NCBI GenBank assembly: GCA_016795065.1
Contig: JAEUIU010000085.1
Span: 1-64,000, forward strand
Length of the DNA: 64,000 nucleotides
Reading direction: 5' to 3'
Origin: Phycisphaerae bacterium
GTDB lineage: Bacteria > Planctomycetota > Phycisphaerae > Phycisphaerales > SM1A02
This document shows positions 42,281 through 52,054 of the stretch, piece after piece. The first letter of the stretch is position 1, and every line of letters begins with the position of its first letter. The position numbers were made by a program, and so were the translations under genes. The notes under the pieces were generated by a model. That model was not told the DNA's origin and ran no database searches. It saw nothing but the letters and a program-made list of their open reading frames with translations.

Positions 42281-45200
42281 TTATCGGACGGTTGAGAGGT
42301 ACTCGACGACATCCCGAAGTTCTTCCAGTGTCAAGATTGCGCCCATTTGGGGCATCGCGGAAATCTCACCAAAGCCCTTCGCCACGACAGCATTCGGCTC
42401 GACAAGAGATTGGAGCAGCTCTCGCCTGTTCAATCGCGTTGCTACGCCATCGAGTTTCGGCGCCGCATCTCCGCCGGTGCCGCCAACCGTATGGCACTTG
42501 AGGCACGTCGCCGACATGTGGTAGTGCACGAGGTCGAACCCTCGCTTCGCATCACCACCCTCAAGCGCGAGGCCGAAGCGTTCCCGAGGCGACTTCTGAT
42601 CGAGCTTGGCGAGGTACGTCAACGCACGAGAAGACAACGCAGGGCGCTCCTGCATAACGGCGAGGACATCGAGTCTTAGAGACTCTTCTAGCTCTCCACC
42701 TTCAAGCCTGGCTGCAAGCTCTGCCGCAACATCTTCGAGTTCTCCAGACTCGATCCCTCGGATCGCTTGAATTGCCGCCTGTCGCTCCTTTGGCTCGGTC
42801 GCGGTGAGCCCAGCGCGAACCTCACTCGCTCCTCGTTGGGCATCGCGCCGTACCAGTTGCTTGCGGCTTTCCGCGCGCAAAGCCCACTCCTTCGACGCCA
42901 ATCCAAGATCGATCGCCTCGGTTGCGCGCCGATCGCTGTCGTTGCAGAGTTGTCGTAAGCAAGCGGCTCGCTCTTCCACCGGCTGCCTCTCGTCCGCCAC
43001 GACGTCGAAGTTGGCGGCCCCGTCGAGCGTGATGCCAGCCGTAGAAGCGAGTTCCCGTGCGGCCGACCGCACCGCGGGGGAGCCATGCTGGACCAGGCCG
43101 GGCAGCTTCTGCTTCAGAACATTGACGTATCCGGCCGTATCCCTCTTCGAGGGGTCGACCGCGCGATATGCCCCATTCACACGGTCACGGGGACTCGGTT
43201 TGAGCCACTCTGCCAAGCCCGCGAGCGCCTCGACGCGCATCTGATCGGGGAGCTTCGCGGAACGAGCCAACCCCGCCAGCGAGATCGCGGCCTGCAGGTC
43301 GTCCGATCGAACGCATGCGTTGATGACTCGTCGAACGAGCGGCGTCACCAACGGCGGGTAGACCCCGCCGCCGATCGGTCGTTCGAATGAACCATCCGGC
43401 AACTTCCAACCGACGGCAACGAAGTCGTCGCCGCCGCCCTCGGCGTGTCGGGCTTCTAAGTAGTACCGCTTTCCGGCCTCCAGCAGCACTGGTTGCGATG
43501 TTTGACTCGCCTGGCCATCCCATTCACCTCGACCTGAGTACCCATCGACCGAAGCGATCGGGAGTTTCGTGGCGGGGCTCTCGTCGGCGCTCAGGTAGAG
43601 AATCGAACCGTCGTCGCTACTGATCTGAAACACATAGGGCCCCGTCATCGGCGCCGTGATCAGGCCGCTCACCCGTTGAAGGTAGTTGTTTCCCGCGTTT
43701 GACCGGCCTTCAAAGACGGCGACGACCTGCGTTTCGCTGGGCGGAGCAGCGAACGTCGCGTCGTCATCCAGTTTCGCCTCTCCCGCACCCTTCACATCCA
43801 ACCAAACGTCGCGGCGGAACTCGTTCGCAGCACTATCCGAGCTCCCTTCGGACTGAATGAACCGCCTGCCCAACTCCACCAACCGCGGCATCGCATCCGG
43901 CATCGGAATGTCGTTGATCGCTCGAGCCGCTTCGGCCACGACACGATCGTCGGCATCTTGCAGGAATCGAACGATTGACCCGTCGCGCCATCGCCGCATG
44001 ACCAGCGCCGAACAGAGCCGAAGCTCCACCTGTGGTTCGGTCGCGAGTTTTCGCGTCTCTTCGGATGCCTTGAGCCACGCCAAAGCCGTCACGCCAGCGT
44101 GTCGGAGGAAGACATCCTTGCCGTCGTTTTCAGCCAGGAGGGCGACGATCGGCGCGTGGGCTTCCTTCACGCCGAGTCGGCCAAGAGCCATGGCGGCGAA
44201 GTACCGAACGCGTGGCGTGTCATCGGTCAGCAGCCGGAGGAGTTGCCTGTTTGCTCCCACGAACCGCGCCTCTCCGATCACCTTGGCGCTCTGGGCCCGT
44301 ACCTCGGCATCGACATCATCCAGTCGCTCAACCAAGCCTGCGACGGCGGCAGGCCAGAGACCGTCCGCGGCGACCATGCCGAGTCCCCAGATCGCGTGAA
44401 TTCGGGCCAAGCGGCTCGCCCCGACTGCGGCTTCGCGGGTCAGCAGTTCCACGACCGCTGGGCCTCGTTCCGCGAGGGCGAACTGGGCGCGAAGTCGAAC
44501 GCGCTGGTCGGCGTGCCCGAGCAGATGCCGCAGCTCCGCGCTTTCTCGCTGCCGGAACCCCTCCCGAAAGAGCGACGTGACCTCGGAAACCCGAGGATCC
44601 TGAATCGCCTTGGGATCCCACACCGAGTAGACCTCGCCGTATCCCTTGCTGTACCAGCCACCACCCCAGTCGCTGACATAGAACTTGCCGTCGTAACCGA
44701 AGTCCACGTCGGTAGGCAAGACGTTCTCGATGAAGGGGTGGACGTCTACGACGCGAAAACCCGCACCAAATGGCTCCAGTCGGAACGCGAGCACCCGGCT
44801 GTATGCGTCACCGCCGAGGAAATCGCACAGGAAGAACGCGTCGCGATAGCGATCTTCGAGCCCGAGACCTGGATAGTGGACGAGCCCCGACGGACCGCTC
44901 CCGACGTGGGCCAGCGGCGGCACGGTCCACGCCGGCTGTACCTTCGAGAACTCTCTCGTCTTGTCCGGAGCGAGGTCGGGCCGCAACGCCCAAGTTTCCT
45001 CCTGGTTCCACGGCCCCCGGAGATTCGTCCCCTCAAGCGTCTGGTAGTCCATGCTCCAGCCGGTCTCGCCACCCTCCACGCAGTAGACGATGCGGGCCTT
45101 GTCTCCGCCGTCGGAGTTGTTGTCACCCGTAATGAGGTTTCCAAAGTCGTCGAAGGCGAGTTCCTGCGGATTGCGCAAGCTTCGACAGTAGATCTCAATG

Positions 45201-46015
45201 TTGCTGCCGTCGGCATTGCAGCGAAACACCGCTCCCGAACGAGGATCGGCGAGGACCGTTCCATCCTCGAGCGTCAGGTGATACCCGCGATCTCCGATGG
45301 ACCAATAGAGCTTCCCATCTGGACCCCACGCCAGACCGTGCATGTCGTGGCCACGCAACGCGACCCGCACGCCGAAGCCCGAATACACCTTGTCCTTCAC
45401 CTCGGCCACACCATCGCCATCGCGGTCGATCAGCCGCCAGAGGTTGGGAATATTCGTGTACCACACCTCGCCCTCGCGAGCGATGACGCCCGCCCCGGTG
45501 CCATCGAGCGGCTCGTTGAAGGGCCCGGCGAACACCAACTGCCGATCCGCGCGGCCGTCGCCGTTCGAGTCCTCGATGCGGCGGACTCGATCATCTTGCT
45601 GGCGGTAGTAGGCCATCCCGCCTTCGCGCTTCTCGGCCCACTTCTCATACATCGCCAGGCGATCGGCGGTGGTTTGACTCTGAAGGTCATCCATCAACCA
45701 CCACTTGCTCGATCGGTTGTCCTCGACGCCTACTTCTTGACGAGCGCTCTCGGCGATGAACATCCGCCCCTCGTCATCGAAACAGAAAGCCACCGGATCG
45801 GCTACCAACGGTTCCTTGGCGAAGAGGGACGCTTGAAGTCCCGCGATCGGCCGGATCTTGGGCGGACCGTCGTAGGTCGGCCGATCGGCCGGCAGTTCCT
45901 TGCTAGCTCCGGGCGGGGGGCGATGGGTCCATCCGCCGGTGACAAGGAGGGTAGCTGTCAGACCCGAAAGGCTGAGAAGGATGGCAACGCGGGGAAGAGT
46001 GGAGGAGACGCGCAT
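42281..46015 (-). CDS. Large cytochrome c dehydrogenase: beta-propeller, HEAT, PA14
   Basis: Exported 1244-residue protein of the planctomycete-type 'membrane-bound dehydrogenase' group. Order: signal or anchor helix (about 7-28); sugar-dehydrogenase-like beta-propeller (about 55-470) with FDDEGRMFIAESA, LAWGPDGKLYWSIGDRGY and FGYDGKFYVSDWGGGW; HEAT repeats (about 490-720) with VRLRAQFALAERG and VRYFAAMALGRLG; a PA14-like domain (about 790-900) with YVFQISSDDGSILYLS; further helical repeats; and a C-terminal c-type haem motif CLKCHTVGG (about 1180) with AAPKLDGVATRLNRRELLQS. Family role: oxidation of a sugar or alcohol at the cell surface, passing electrons through haem. Substrate unknown. 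A second relative without PA14 lies at 54489. Confidence 0.85.
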   Translation of the reverse strand: MRVSSTLPRVAILLSLSGLTATLLVTGGWTHRPPPGASKELPADRPTYDGPPKIRPIAGLQASLFAKEPLVADPVAFCFDDEGRMFIAESARQEVGVEDNRSSKWWLMDDLQSQTTADRLAMYEKWAEKREGGMAYYRQQDDRVRRIEDSNGDGRADRQLVFAGPFNEPLDGTGAGVIAREGEVWYTNIPNLWRLIDRDGDGVAEVKDKVYSGFGVRVALRGHDMHGLAWGPDGKLYWSIGDRGYHLTLEDGTVLADPRSGAVFRCNADGSNIEIYCRSLRNPQELAFDDFGNLITGDNNSDGGDKARIVYCVEGGETGWSMDYQTLEGTNLRGPWNQEETWALRPDLAPDKTREFSKVQPAWTVPPLAHVGSGPSGLVHYPGLGLEDRYRDAFFLCDFLGGDAYSRVLAFRLEPFGAGFRVVDVHPFIENVLPTDVDFGYDGKFYVSDWGGGWYSKGYGEVYSVWDPKAIQDPRVSEVTSLFREGFRQRESAELRHLLGHADQRVRLRAQFALAERGPAVVELLTREAAVGASRLARIHAIWGLGMVAADGLWPAAVAGLVERLDDVDAEVRAQSAKVIGEARFVGANRQLLRLLTDDTPRVRYFAAMALGRLGVKEAHAPIVALLAENDGKDVFLRHAGVTALAWLKASEETRKLATEPQVELRLCSALVMRRWRDGSIVRFLQDADDRVVAEAARAINDIPMPDAMPRLVELGRRFIQSEGSSDSAANEFRRDVWLDVKGAGEAKLDDDATFAAPPSETQVVAVFEGRSNAGNNYLQRVSGLITAPMTGPYVFQISSDDGSILYLSADESPATKLPIASVDGYSGRGEWDGQASQTSQPVLLEAGKRYYLEARHAEGGGDDFVAVGWKLPDGSFERPIGGGVYPPLVTPLVRRVINACVRSDDLQAAISLAGLARSAKLPDQMRVEALAGLAEWLKPSPRDRVNGAYRAVDPSKRDTAGYVNVLKQKLPGLVQHGSPAVRSAARELASTAGITLDGAANFDVVADERQPVEERAACLRQLCNDSDRRATEAIDLGLASKEWALRAESRKQLVRRDAQRGASEVRAGLTATEPKERQAAIQAIRGIESGELEDVAAELAARLEGGELEESLRLDVLAVMQERPALSSRALTYLAKLDQKSPRERFGLALEGGDAKRGFDLVHYHMSATCLKCHTVGGTGGDAAPKLDGVATRLNRRELLQSLVEPNAVVAKGFGEISAMPQMGAILTLEELRDVVEYLSTVR

Positions 46016-46216
46016 CGGCGCTGCACATGCTACGGGTCGCCGAAGGGGGGGTTTGGCGCCTACGTCATCTGCCGAGGCTTCACTTGCGGTCGTAGTGCCT
46101 GTCCCAAATCACGACGAACCCCGCTACCCATAGGGTCTACGCTCCACTCGACTGACTCGTGACTACGGCATACGCTGCATCCCTGTTTTCACAGCTAACA
46201 CTCGGAGAAGCTCACT

Positions 46217-46852
46217 ATGCAGTTGTCGTTCGCGTTCGGAATCCCCGCATCAATCGTCAGTGCCGTCATTGCCTTCGCTTCGATTCAGGGCGGAACACCC
46301 GCTCCCGCTTCCGGTGCCCAGACCGCACCCGCACAAGCGGCGGCGACCACCTTCAAGGTTGATGGGGTCCATTCCTGCGCCCTCTTCCGTGTTCACCATG
46401 CCGGGGCTGGACAGTTCTGGGGTCGGTTCAACAACGTGACTGGCACCTTCACCGGCGGCAGCGCCAAGCCGGAAGGCATGGCATTCGACATCTCGATCGA
46501 TGTGGCAAGCGTCGACACTCGCACCAAGAAGCTCGACCAGCACCTGCTGAGCCCGGACTTCTTCAACGTCGCCGAGTTCCCAAACATGACGTTCAAGAGC
46601 ACCGGCGTGAAGGCCCGAAGCGGCAACATGTTGGATGTCACCGGCGACCTCACTCTCCTCGGCGTCACCAAGTCGATCACCGCCACCATTGAGTTCACCG
46701 GCGCGATGGCCTCCGCCGCAGGCAACCGTGCAGGCTATGAGGCGACGTTCACGATCAAGCGAAGCGAGTTCGGCATGAAGTACGGCGTCGAGCAGGGCAT
46801 GCTTGGCGACGACGTTCGCATCATCGTGAATCTGGAAGGCGAGAAGAAGTGA
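46217..46852 (+). CDS. YceI-family periplasmic lipid-binding protein
   Basis: Signal peptide (about 1-24) and a Pro/Ala-rich linker, then the YceI lipocalin-like barrel: FKVDGVHSCALFRVHHAG, WGRFNNVTGTFTGG, VDTRTKKLDQHLLSPDFFNVAEFPNMTF (in outline), VTGDLTLLGVTKSI and GYEATFTIKRSEFGMKYG. The family binds polyisoprenoid-like lipids in the periplasm. No helical cytochrome b561 partner is adjacent. A strong hairpin terminator follows 43 bases after the stop. Confidence 0.9.
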   Translation: MQLSFAFGIPASIVSAVIAFASIQGGTPAPASGAQTAPAQAAATTFKVDGVHSCALFRVHHAGAGQFWGRFNNVTGTFTGGSAKPEGMAFDISIDVASVDTRTKKLDQHLLSPDFFNVAEFPNMTFKSTGVKARSGNMLDVTGDLTLLGVTKSITATIEFTGAMASAAGNRAGYEATFTIKRSEFGMKYGVEQGMLGDDVRIIVNLEGEKK

Positions 46853-46895
46853 ATTGAGCGTGCTTCGCTTGTCTGAAGCGACCCTCTGTGCGACC

Positions 46896-46929
46896 CGGCG
46901 GGGCAGGAACACTGCCCCGCCGTGGTTTT
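46896..46929 (+). terminator. Intrinsic terminator after the YceI gene
   Basis: CGGCGGGGCAG, five bases, then CTGCCCCGCCG: an 11-base perfect GC-rich stem, followed by TGGTTTTC. Typical of a factor-independent terminator on the plus strand. Confidence 0.85.
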
Positions 46930-47061
46930 CCCATGGATCCTTGATGGACAATGCGCCGCAAACGCTCGGATGCGAGCAAGTCCTCACCCGCTAGGCCAGA
47001 TCAATCCAGCGATTGACATGGCCATCGCCATGTCGCGCCGGCTCACATCGAGAGAGTGACC

Positions 47062-47946
47062 ATGGAACCATTCCAGACCGGGGTTCACGCCGCCCTCGCA
47101 TCCTGTATCGCGGCGGTCGTGGTGCTCCTCACTCGGCGCCTTGCTCGACTTGTCGGCGCTGCCGACCTCTCCATGGTCGGCCCCGCTCTTACCATCGCGG
47201 TGTTCTGGCAGTTCATCATCCAAGAGGGCCAACCTCTCTGGGCTGACACGCCCAAGTGGCACTCACTCTGTTGGTCCACCCTCGCGACATCCCTCGTGAC
47301 GGTGGGTCTCGCGTGGTCCACCCGTCGACTTGGCCATCCCGATCGCCTCCTTCTTGCCGCCGCTCTCATTCCGGCGACGATCTTCGTTCTCCTGCGCACA
47401 CCGATGGCTGGCGATCGGAACCCTGCCCACATCGCCGCGTTCCTCGGTTTGGGACTCGTGCCCGCATGGGCCTGGCTGGCCAATCGGATTCGCGGCAACG
47501 CGATGACGGCGGCAACGATTTCCGCATGCGCGGCGCTCACGGTTCTGTCTGTCGAGGGCGCTCATTTCGCGAAGCTCGCCGCCATCGCCGCGACCGTGAC
47601 GGCGAGCCTCATTGCCATCGCCGTCGTCTCCGCCCGCATCCGACTACCCATGGGCCCGCTCGGAGCTGTCGCCACGCTCTCCGTCATCGGCGCCCTCGCG
47701 GCCATCGGCGCTCCTTATGCCAACCTAATGCCAGGCTGGCTCTGGATTTTGCCGGCCATCGCCCCGTTGTCGATGGCGATCGTCGAACTTCCTCCGCTTC
47801 GGCGCTCTCCACGGCTCGCGACCTCACTTCGTTACGCTCTACCGCTAGCCGTCTCGCTCCTGGCAATCGCATTGGCGATCGGCGCTCAAGATGCGGCGAC
47901 GGAAGTCGACGATGATGGGACAGCCGGTTCCATCTACGGACCCTGA
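47062..47946 (+). CDS. Polytopic membrane protein of unknown function
   Basis: About 294 residues with eight to nine hydrophobic segments (for example ALASCIAAVVVLLTRRL, LLLAAALIPATIFVLL, IAAFLGLGLVPAWAWLA, LGAVATLSVIGALAAIGAP, YALPLAVSLLAIALAIGAQ). No family recognised. Charged residues are few and sit in short loops. The ATG at 47062 is preferred (GAGAG just upstream; a GTG at 47056 is also possible). Its TGA overlaps the ATG of the GH29-like gene (TGATG), so the two are translated together. Confidence 0.65.
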   Translation: MEPFQTGVHAALASCIAAVVVLLTRRLARLVGAADLSMVGPALTIAVFWQFIIQEGQPLWADTPKWHSLCWSTLATSLVTVGLAWSTRRLGHPDRLLLAAALIPATIFVLLRTPMAGDRNPAHIAAFLGLGLVPAWAWLANRIRGNAMTAATISACAALTVLSVEGAHFAKLAAIAATVTASLIAIAVVSARIRLPMGPLGAVATLSVIGALAAIGAPYANLMPGWLWILPAIAPLSMAIVELPPLRRSPRLATSLRYALPLAVSLLAIALAIGAQDAATEVDDDGTAGSIYGP

Positions 47947-49961
47947 TGCCCGCTACCGCTGCGTACCATGTCCCCATGGTGCACAAGGCCATCGGCGTGC
48001 TTTACCTTGTGACGGCGACGCCCCTGGCCGCTTCAGCAGTGATCGTGACCGACAGCATCGCCATCGGTGCGATGGATCCAGGCGAAGTGTCGGGGGATGG
48101 CCGCGCCATTCGGCCCGAACCGTCACCTGCCCTCCCAATGTCCGGCGCACCGCTCGACCGCCCGGGCGTCGGCATTCTCTTCCACATCAGCCTGAGCACC
48201 TTTGCGGGTCCGCCCTCCGCTGACATTCCGACGCATCCAACGTCCTTCGGGCCATCCGCGTTGGATGTCGCTCAATGGGTCCGGACCGCTCGATCAGCCG
48301 GTGCGAATCGCGTGCTCCTCACGGCGAAGCACCACGACGGCTTCTGCCTCTGGGCGACGTCGACCACAGACCATTCTGTCCGCAACGCCGCAGACGACCG
48401 GGATCTTGTGGCGATGCTCTCCCACGCTTGTGCCGCAGAGGGAATGCCGTTCGGTATCGCGTTCCCACTTACGGACCGCCGTCAGGCCGGCGATGCCCGC
48501 TACGGCGAGCTCGTCATCGCCCAACTGCGCGAGCTCTGCACGGCGTACGGCGCGCTGTGCGAGATCCGCTTCTTGGGAAGCGATCCCGAACTCGACGCGA
48601 GCGAACAGGCCACCGCCAACCCGTCACCACCCCTCGATTGGCAGCAGGTCAGCTCCGCTGTCCGCGACCTCCAGCCCGCGGCTCGCATCACTGGCGATGT
48701 CCCTCGGCTTGAAGGCTCCGGCTCCCTTCGAGAGGAGATCGTGGTCCCGCTTCGGCAACACTGGTTCTGGCGACAATCCGAGAACGAGCACGTTAAGGAC
48801 CTCCATTCGCTCGAGACCGTCTGGTACGAAACGGTCGGCATCGGCAAGGACCTCCTTCTCGTTGTCCCCCCCGACAATCGGGGCCTCATCCCGGCCCCCG
48901 ACCGGACGCGCCTCGCGTCGTTCCGCGCTCAGCTTGACGCTACGTTCGTGGCAGGCCAGGTCGCCGGTCAGGCCGGAGCTTCGCGCGACGGCAATCGACA
49001 GATCTCCCTGACCTTCGATAGCCCACGGACGATCAACCGTCTCACCATCGAGCTCGACGGCGCCGCGGCACAAGGACTCTCGCTCGCAGCCCGTCTTGGA
49101 AAGGAGTGGTCCATCATCCCGTTCGATGGCACCGTGCAGGACCAGCGCACGCTTCGCTTTGCAGCCGTCACCGCCGACGAGATTCGGCTCCACGTTCCGG
49201 CCACCGCCGATCTCCCCGGCAGCGTCTCGGTGATGGCCTTCTGCGCCCCGCCCGAGGTGCGAATCGTCACTCCACTCGGGGCCTTCAGCGGGATTGCGGA
49301 GATCACGCTCACCAGCGACCTTCCCGACACCGAGATCCGCTACACCCTCGACGGGCGAACCCCGACTCGCGATTCCCTCCGTTACGCGGGCCCCTTCGTC
49401 GTGAGTACCTCGTCGCGCGTTCGGGCGATCGGCTTCCGCGGACGCGCCGCGAGCCTTCGCATCGCCACAGTGGATGTGATTCGAGCCGGAGACGCGGATC
49501 TTCGTCCCGCGATTCAGTTCATTCGCGCTCCCGAGCCGGGCCTCCGGCTGCGGCGGCATGACCGAGCTTTCGAAAGCCTGGATGCGCTCGCTGCAGCCAA
49601 GCCCGACGACCCAGATGCGTTCCATTCCATCATCGATTCGATCCAATTGCCGCGCGACCGGCCAAGCCAGCATTACGGGCTGCTCCTCGACGGTTTCATG
49701 AATGTTCCCGCTGACGGGATCTATACCTTCACCATGCGCTCGGATGACGCGAGTCGTCTTTACATCCACGACATGCTCGTGGTCGATCATGGCGACGGCG
49801 CCAGTTGGGAGTGGTGGCAGGGCCGCATCCCGCTCCGAGCCGGCTGGCATCCGATCCGCATCGAGTTCCTTCAGGCCGACGGGGAGGACCGCCTCCAACT
49901 GCGTTGTGAGGGCCCGGGACTGGACGGGGGCAGCATTCCCTCCAGCGCTCTCGGCCACTAA
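47946..49961 (+). CDS. GH29-like protein lacking the usual nucleophile, with CHB_HEX and PA14-like domains
   Basis: Alpha-L-fucosidase-like barrel (about 70-320): FHISLSTFAG, VLLTAKHHDGFCLWAT and DHSVRNAADDRDLVAML match the GH29 core. At the nucleophile position, where intact members read VLWFDG (as at 59753), this protein has EIRFLGSD, so Leu replaces the catalytic Asp. A beta-sandwich discoidin-like segment follows, then a chitobiase C-terminal-type domain (TEIRYTLDGRTPTRDSLRY) and a PA14-like domain (GIYTFTMRSDDASRLYI). A signal peptide begins at MVHKAIGVLYLVTATPLA. The start could be ATG 47946 (coupled to the upstream stop) or ATG 47976. Probably a binding protein or an enzyme with altered chemistry, not a classical fucosidase. 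Confidence 0.72.
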   Translation: MPATAAYHVPMVHKAIGVLYLVTATPLAASAVIVTDSIAIGAMDPGEVSGDGRAIRPEPSPALPMSGAPLDRPGVGILFHISLSTFAGPPSADIPTHPTSFGPSALDVAQWVRTARSAGANRVLLTAKHHDGFCLWATSTTDHSVRNAADDRDLVAMLSHACAAEGMPFGIAFPLTDRRQAGDARYGELVIAQLRELCTAYGALCEIRFLGSDPELDASEQATANPSPPLDWQQVSSAVRDLQPAARITGDVPRLEGSGSLREEIVVPLRQHWFWRQSENEHVKDLHSLETVWYETVGIGKDLLLVVPPDNRGLIPAPDRTRLASFRAQLDATFVAGQVAGQAGASRDGNRQISLTFDSPRTINRLTIELDGAAAQGLSLAARLGKEWSIIPFDGTVQDQRTLRFAAVTADEIRLHVPATADLPGSVSVMAFCAPPEVRIVTPLGAFSGIAEITLTSDLPDTEIRYTLDGRTPTRDSLRYAGPFVVSTSSRVRAIGFRGRAASLRIATVDVIRAGDADLRPAIQFIRAPEPGLRLRRHDRAFESLDALAAAKPDDPDAFHSIIDSIQLPRDRPSQHYGLLLDGFMNVPADGIYTFTMRSDDASRLYIHDMLVVDHGDGASWEWWQGRIPLRAGWHPIRIEFLQADGEDRLQLRCEGPGLDGGSIPSSALGH

Positions 49962-50002
49962 CAGTTCGTCCGCGCCGCCTCACGGAAACGCGTTGCCGCA
50001 CA

Positions 50003-52054
50003 CTAATCTCGCTGGAAGGGATACTCCTTCACGCTTCGAATCAGCGTGGGGCGAAGCATCAGAATCCGGCCGTGCTTCGGCGTGGACTTCAGTTCGGGCA
50101 GAATCACAAGAATCGCTCCATCCGATGCGATCTTCACGTCGCTCGCCGTGTAGCCGTCAAGCTGCAAGCCATCCTCCGCCTTCACCGACCAGCGGACGGT
50201 CGCATGAAGCTGTCCGTCGGACTCCGCGAACTGCACCGTGACCGAGTTGTCGGCCACGCTCGCCCCCGACTTGTCCGTCGAGCCGATGGAGACCGATGCT
50301 TCCGACCCAAGGCGCACCAGGACCGCAGGGGCGGCGACATTTCGGTAGCCCTTCATGCGTCGGAACCAATCGAATGTTTTCTCCGTCAGCTCGCCTGCCT
50401 GCACGCGATGGCCGGAGCCGTCGTTGCGGCCCTGTTCGATCACGTTGTCCTTTGCGAAATAGAGGGGGCCGTCCGCCTCGATCAGGTTCATCATGCACAT
50501 GACCTGCGGATAGTCGCCCTGCATCGGGTCAAAGGACTCGGCCTCGTCCGTCGCTGTATCGCTTCCCGCTTGATCGTCCTTGCGAAAAAGATTTCCAACA
50601 AGCGGAATGTCGGCCAGAATCGGAACCCTCGAGGCCTTCTCGTTCTGGTCGCGAATCGAGACGATCACGCTCCTTGCCAACTTGCCCTCGACCGGCATCT
50701 CGATGGCGACCCCCTCGGGAACCAGAAGCGTGGCCTGGTCGGCCTGGTAGGTGATGGCGTCACCGGCCAGTTCGGAAAATCGCAATGTGAGCGTACGCGT
50801 GCCGGCCTCGAGCCTGATGACGTTTGCCTCGATGCGCATCCGCTGGGAATCGTCACCGACCTCAATGGACGCCTCCTGCCCGGTGAACGTGATGAGACTC
50901 GGGGCGGAGAGGACATGTGCGTCGCGCTGCAGCATGTATCGGCTGAGGTCCGGCAGCTTGATGGCCACCAGCGACCTGCCGGATTCGGCCCCCTCCACCT
51001 CGCTGAGCACCTGGAACTGGAGGTGATGCGTCTCTTGCGGCGCCCCGACAGCCACGCCGTCCTCGGTGCTGGCCCCCGCATGCTCGACGCGGGTCGAGCT
51101 GCACGCAACAACGCCGGCGAGGACCGCGAGCGTCGCGAGTGCCTGGCCCGCCCGCGACCAGCGCCGCGACGAGCTGCGCAGGCTCGCGATCCGCTCGTGC
51201 AACGAATCGCCGAAGCCAAGGGCAACGCGCGACGCGCTTCGCCCGGAGGCCACATCGATCAGCGTCCGCCCGTAGATTCGCCGCTCGTTCGCGTCCGCTC
51301 CGGAGAGGGCTCGCTCGTCGCAGGCGATCTCGAGCAGCGTGCGCACCCGCGATGCGCCGCACCAGACCGCGACCACCGGCCAAACGCCAATCACGAGCGC
51401 GTGCAGCACGGCTGCCACCAGCGGATCGCGCCGGCGCACGTGTGACGCCTCGTGCCGCACGATCGCCCGTACGCCCTCTTCGCCGATCCGACGGGCGATC
51501 CCCGCGGGCAACACCAGCCTCGGGAAGCGAGCCCCAATCAGAATCGGTCCAGCGCTTGCGTGCTCGACGATGTCGAAGTCACGGGCGAGTCCGCGCAACC
51601 AGGCCGGGGCCGACGACGACTCGACGAGGATCATCCCGAGCCGCCGACACTCGCGGCGCCATCGAACGATGAGCCACGCCGCGACAGCCATGTAGGTCAA
51701 CGGCACCGCGATGAGCCACGAGACGCTCGCCGGGACCGGGTCGGCGGCGATCAGCGCCGCGCCCGGGTCCACTCGCACCGTCGCGGCCACCGCATTCAGG
51801 AGCATTCCGGTCGGCTTTGGCTGAAGGACCGGCAGGGCGATCGACCAGGCGCTCGGCAGAACCAGGCGCAGCACGATGGGCAGGTAGAACAGGGCCCGAA
51901 GGGCCGCCGACACCCGCGAGGCCAGGAGGCGATCAAGGGCGAAGGCAACGACGAAGAGCGCGGCGGTCCAGAGGTTCATCACCCCGACCCAGTCGACGAT
52001 CGCGGCGCCGACGTCACTGGACCAGACGAGCATCGAGCGGATGGGAGAACTCAT
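50003..52054 (-). CDS. BlaR1-type M56 protease fused to secretin-like domains
   Basis: Membrane protein of 683 residues. N-terminal part (1-320): several membrane helices and the M56 zinc-protease motif HEASH (201-205) with ACDERAL (about 244), as in BlaR1/MecR1 antirepressors. After the last helix (about 305-318, LATLAVLAGVVACSS) the usual beta-lactam-binding sensor is absent. In its place are two segments that look like secretin or GspD core: about 350-491 (VLSAPSLITFTGQEASIEVG then VPILADIPLVGNLFR) and about 505-683 (GDYPQVMCMMNL, VAAPAVLVRLGSEASVSIG, ILMLRPTLIR). The ATGA overlap with the BlaI gene marks an operon. The lipoprotein at 13551 copies the last domain. The signal sensed is unknown. 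Confidence 0.78.
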   Translation of the reverse strand: MSSPIRSMLVWSSDVGAAIVDWVGVMNLWTAALFVVAFALDRLLASRVSAALRALFYLPIVLRLVLPSAWSIALPVLQPKPTGMLLNAVAATVRVDPGAALIAADPVPASVSWLIAVPLTYMAVAAWLIVRWRRECRRLGMILVESSSAPAWLRGLARDFDIVEHASAGPILIGARFPRLVLPAGIARRIGEEGVRAIVRHEASHVRRRDPLVAAVLHALVIGVWPVVAVWCGASRVRTLLEIACDERALSGADANERRIYGRTLIDVASGRSASRVALGFGDSLHERIASLRSSSRRWSRAGQALATLAVLAGVVACSSTRVEHAGASTEDGVAVGAPQETHHLQFQVLSEVEGAESGRSLVAIKLPDLSRYMLQRDAHVLSAPSLITFTGQEASIEVGDDSQRMRIEANVIRLEAGTRTLTLRFSELAGDAITYQADQATLLVPEGVAIEMPVEGKLARSVIVSIRDQNEKASRVPILADIPLVGNLFRKDDQAGSDTATDEAESFDPMQGDYPQVMCMMNLIEADGPLYFAKDNVIEQGRNDGSGHRVQAGELTEKTFDWFRRMKGYRNVAAPAVLVRLGSEASVSIGSTDKSGASVADNSVTVQFAESDGQLHATVRWSVKAEDGLQLDGYTASDVKIASDGAILVILPELKSTPKHGRILMLRPTLIRSVKEYPFQRD

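Noticed and set aside
44099..46162. 687-codon plus-strand frame over the cytochrome/PA14 gene
   Set aside because: Antisense to clear beta-propeller, HEAT and haem motifs; no domain of its own.
48624..49958. 444-codon minus-strand frame over the GH29-like gene
   Set aside because: Sense strand has identifiable barrel, CHB_HEX and PA14 pieces; the antisense has none.
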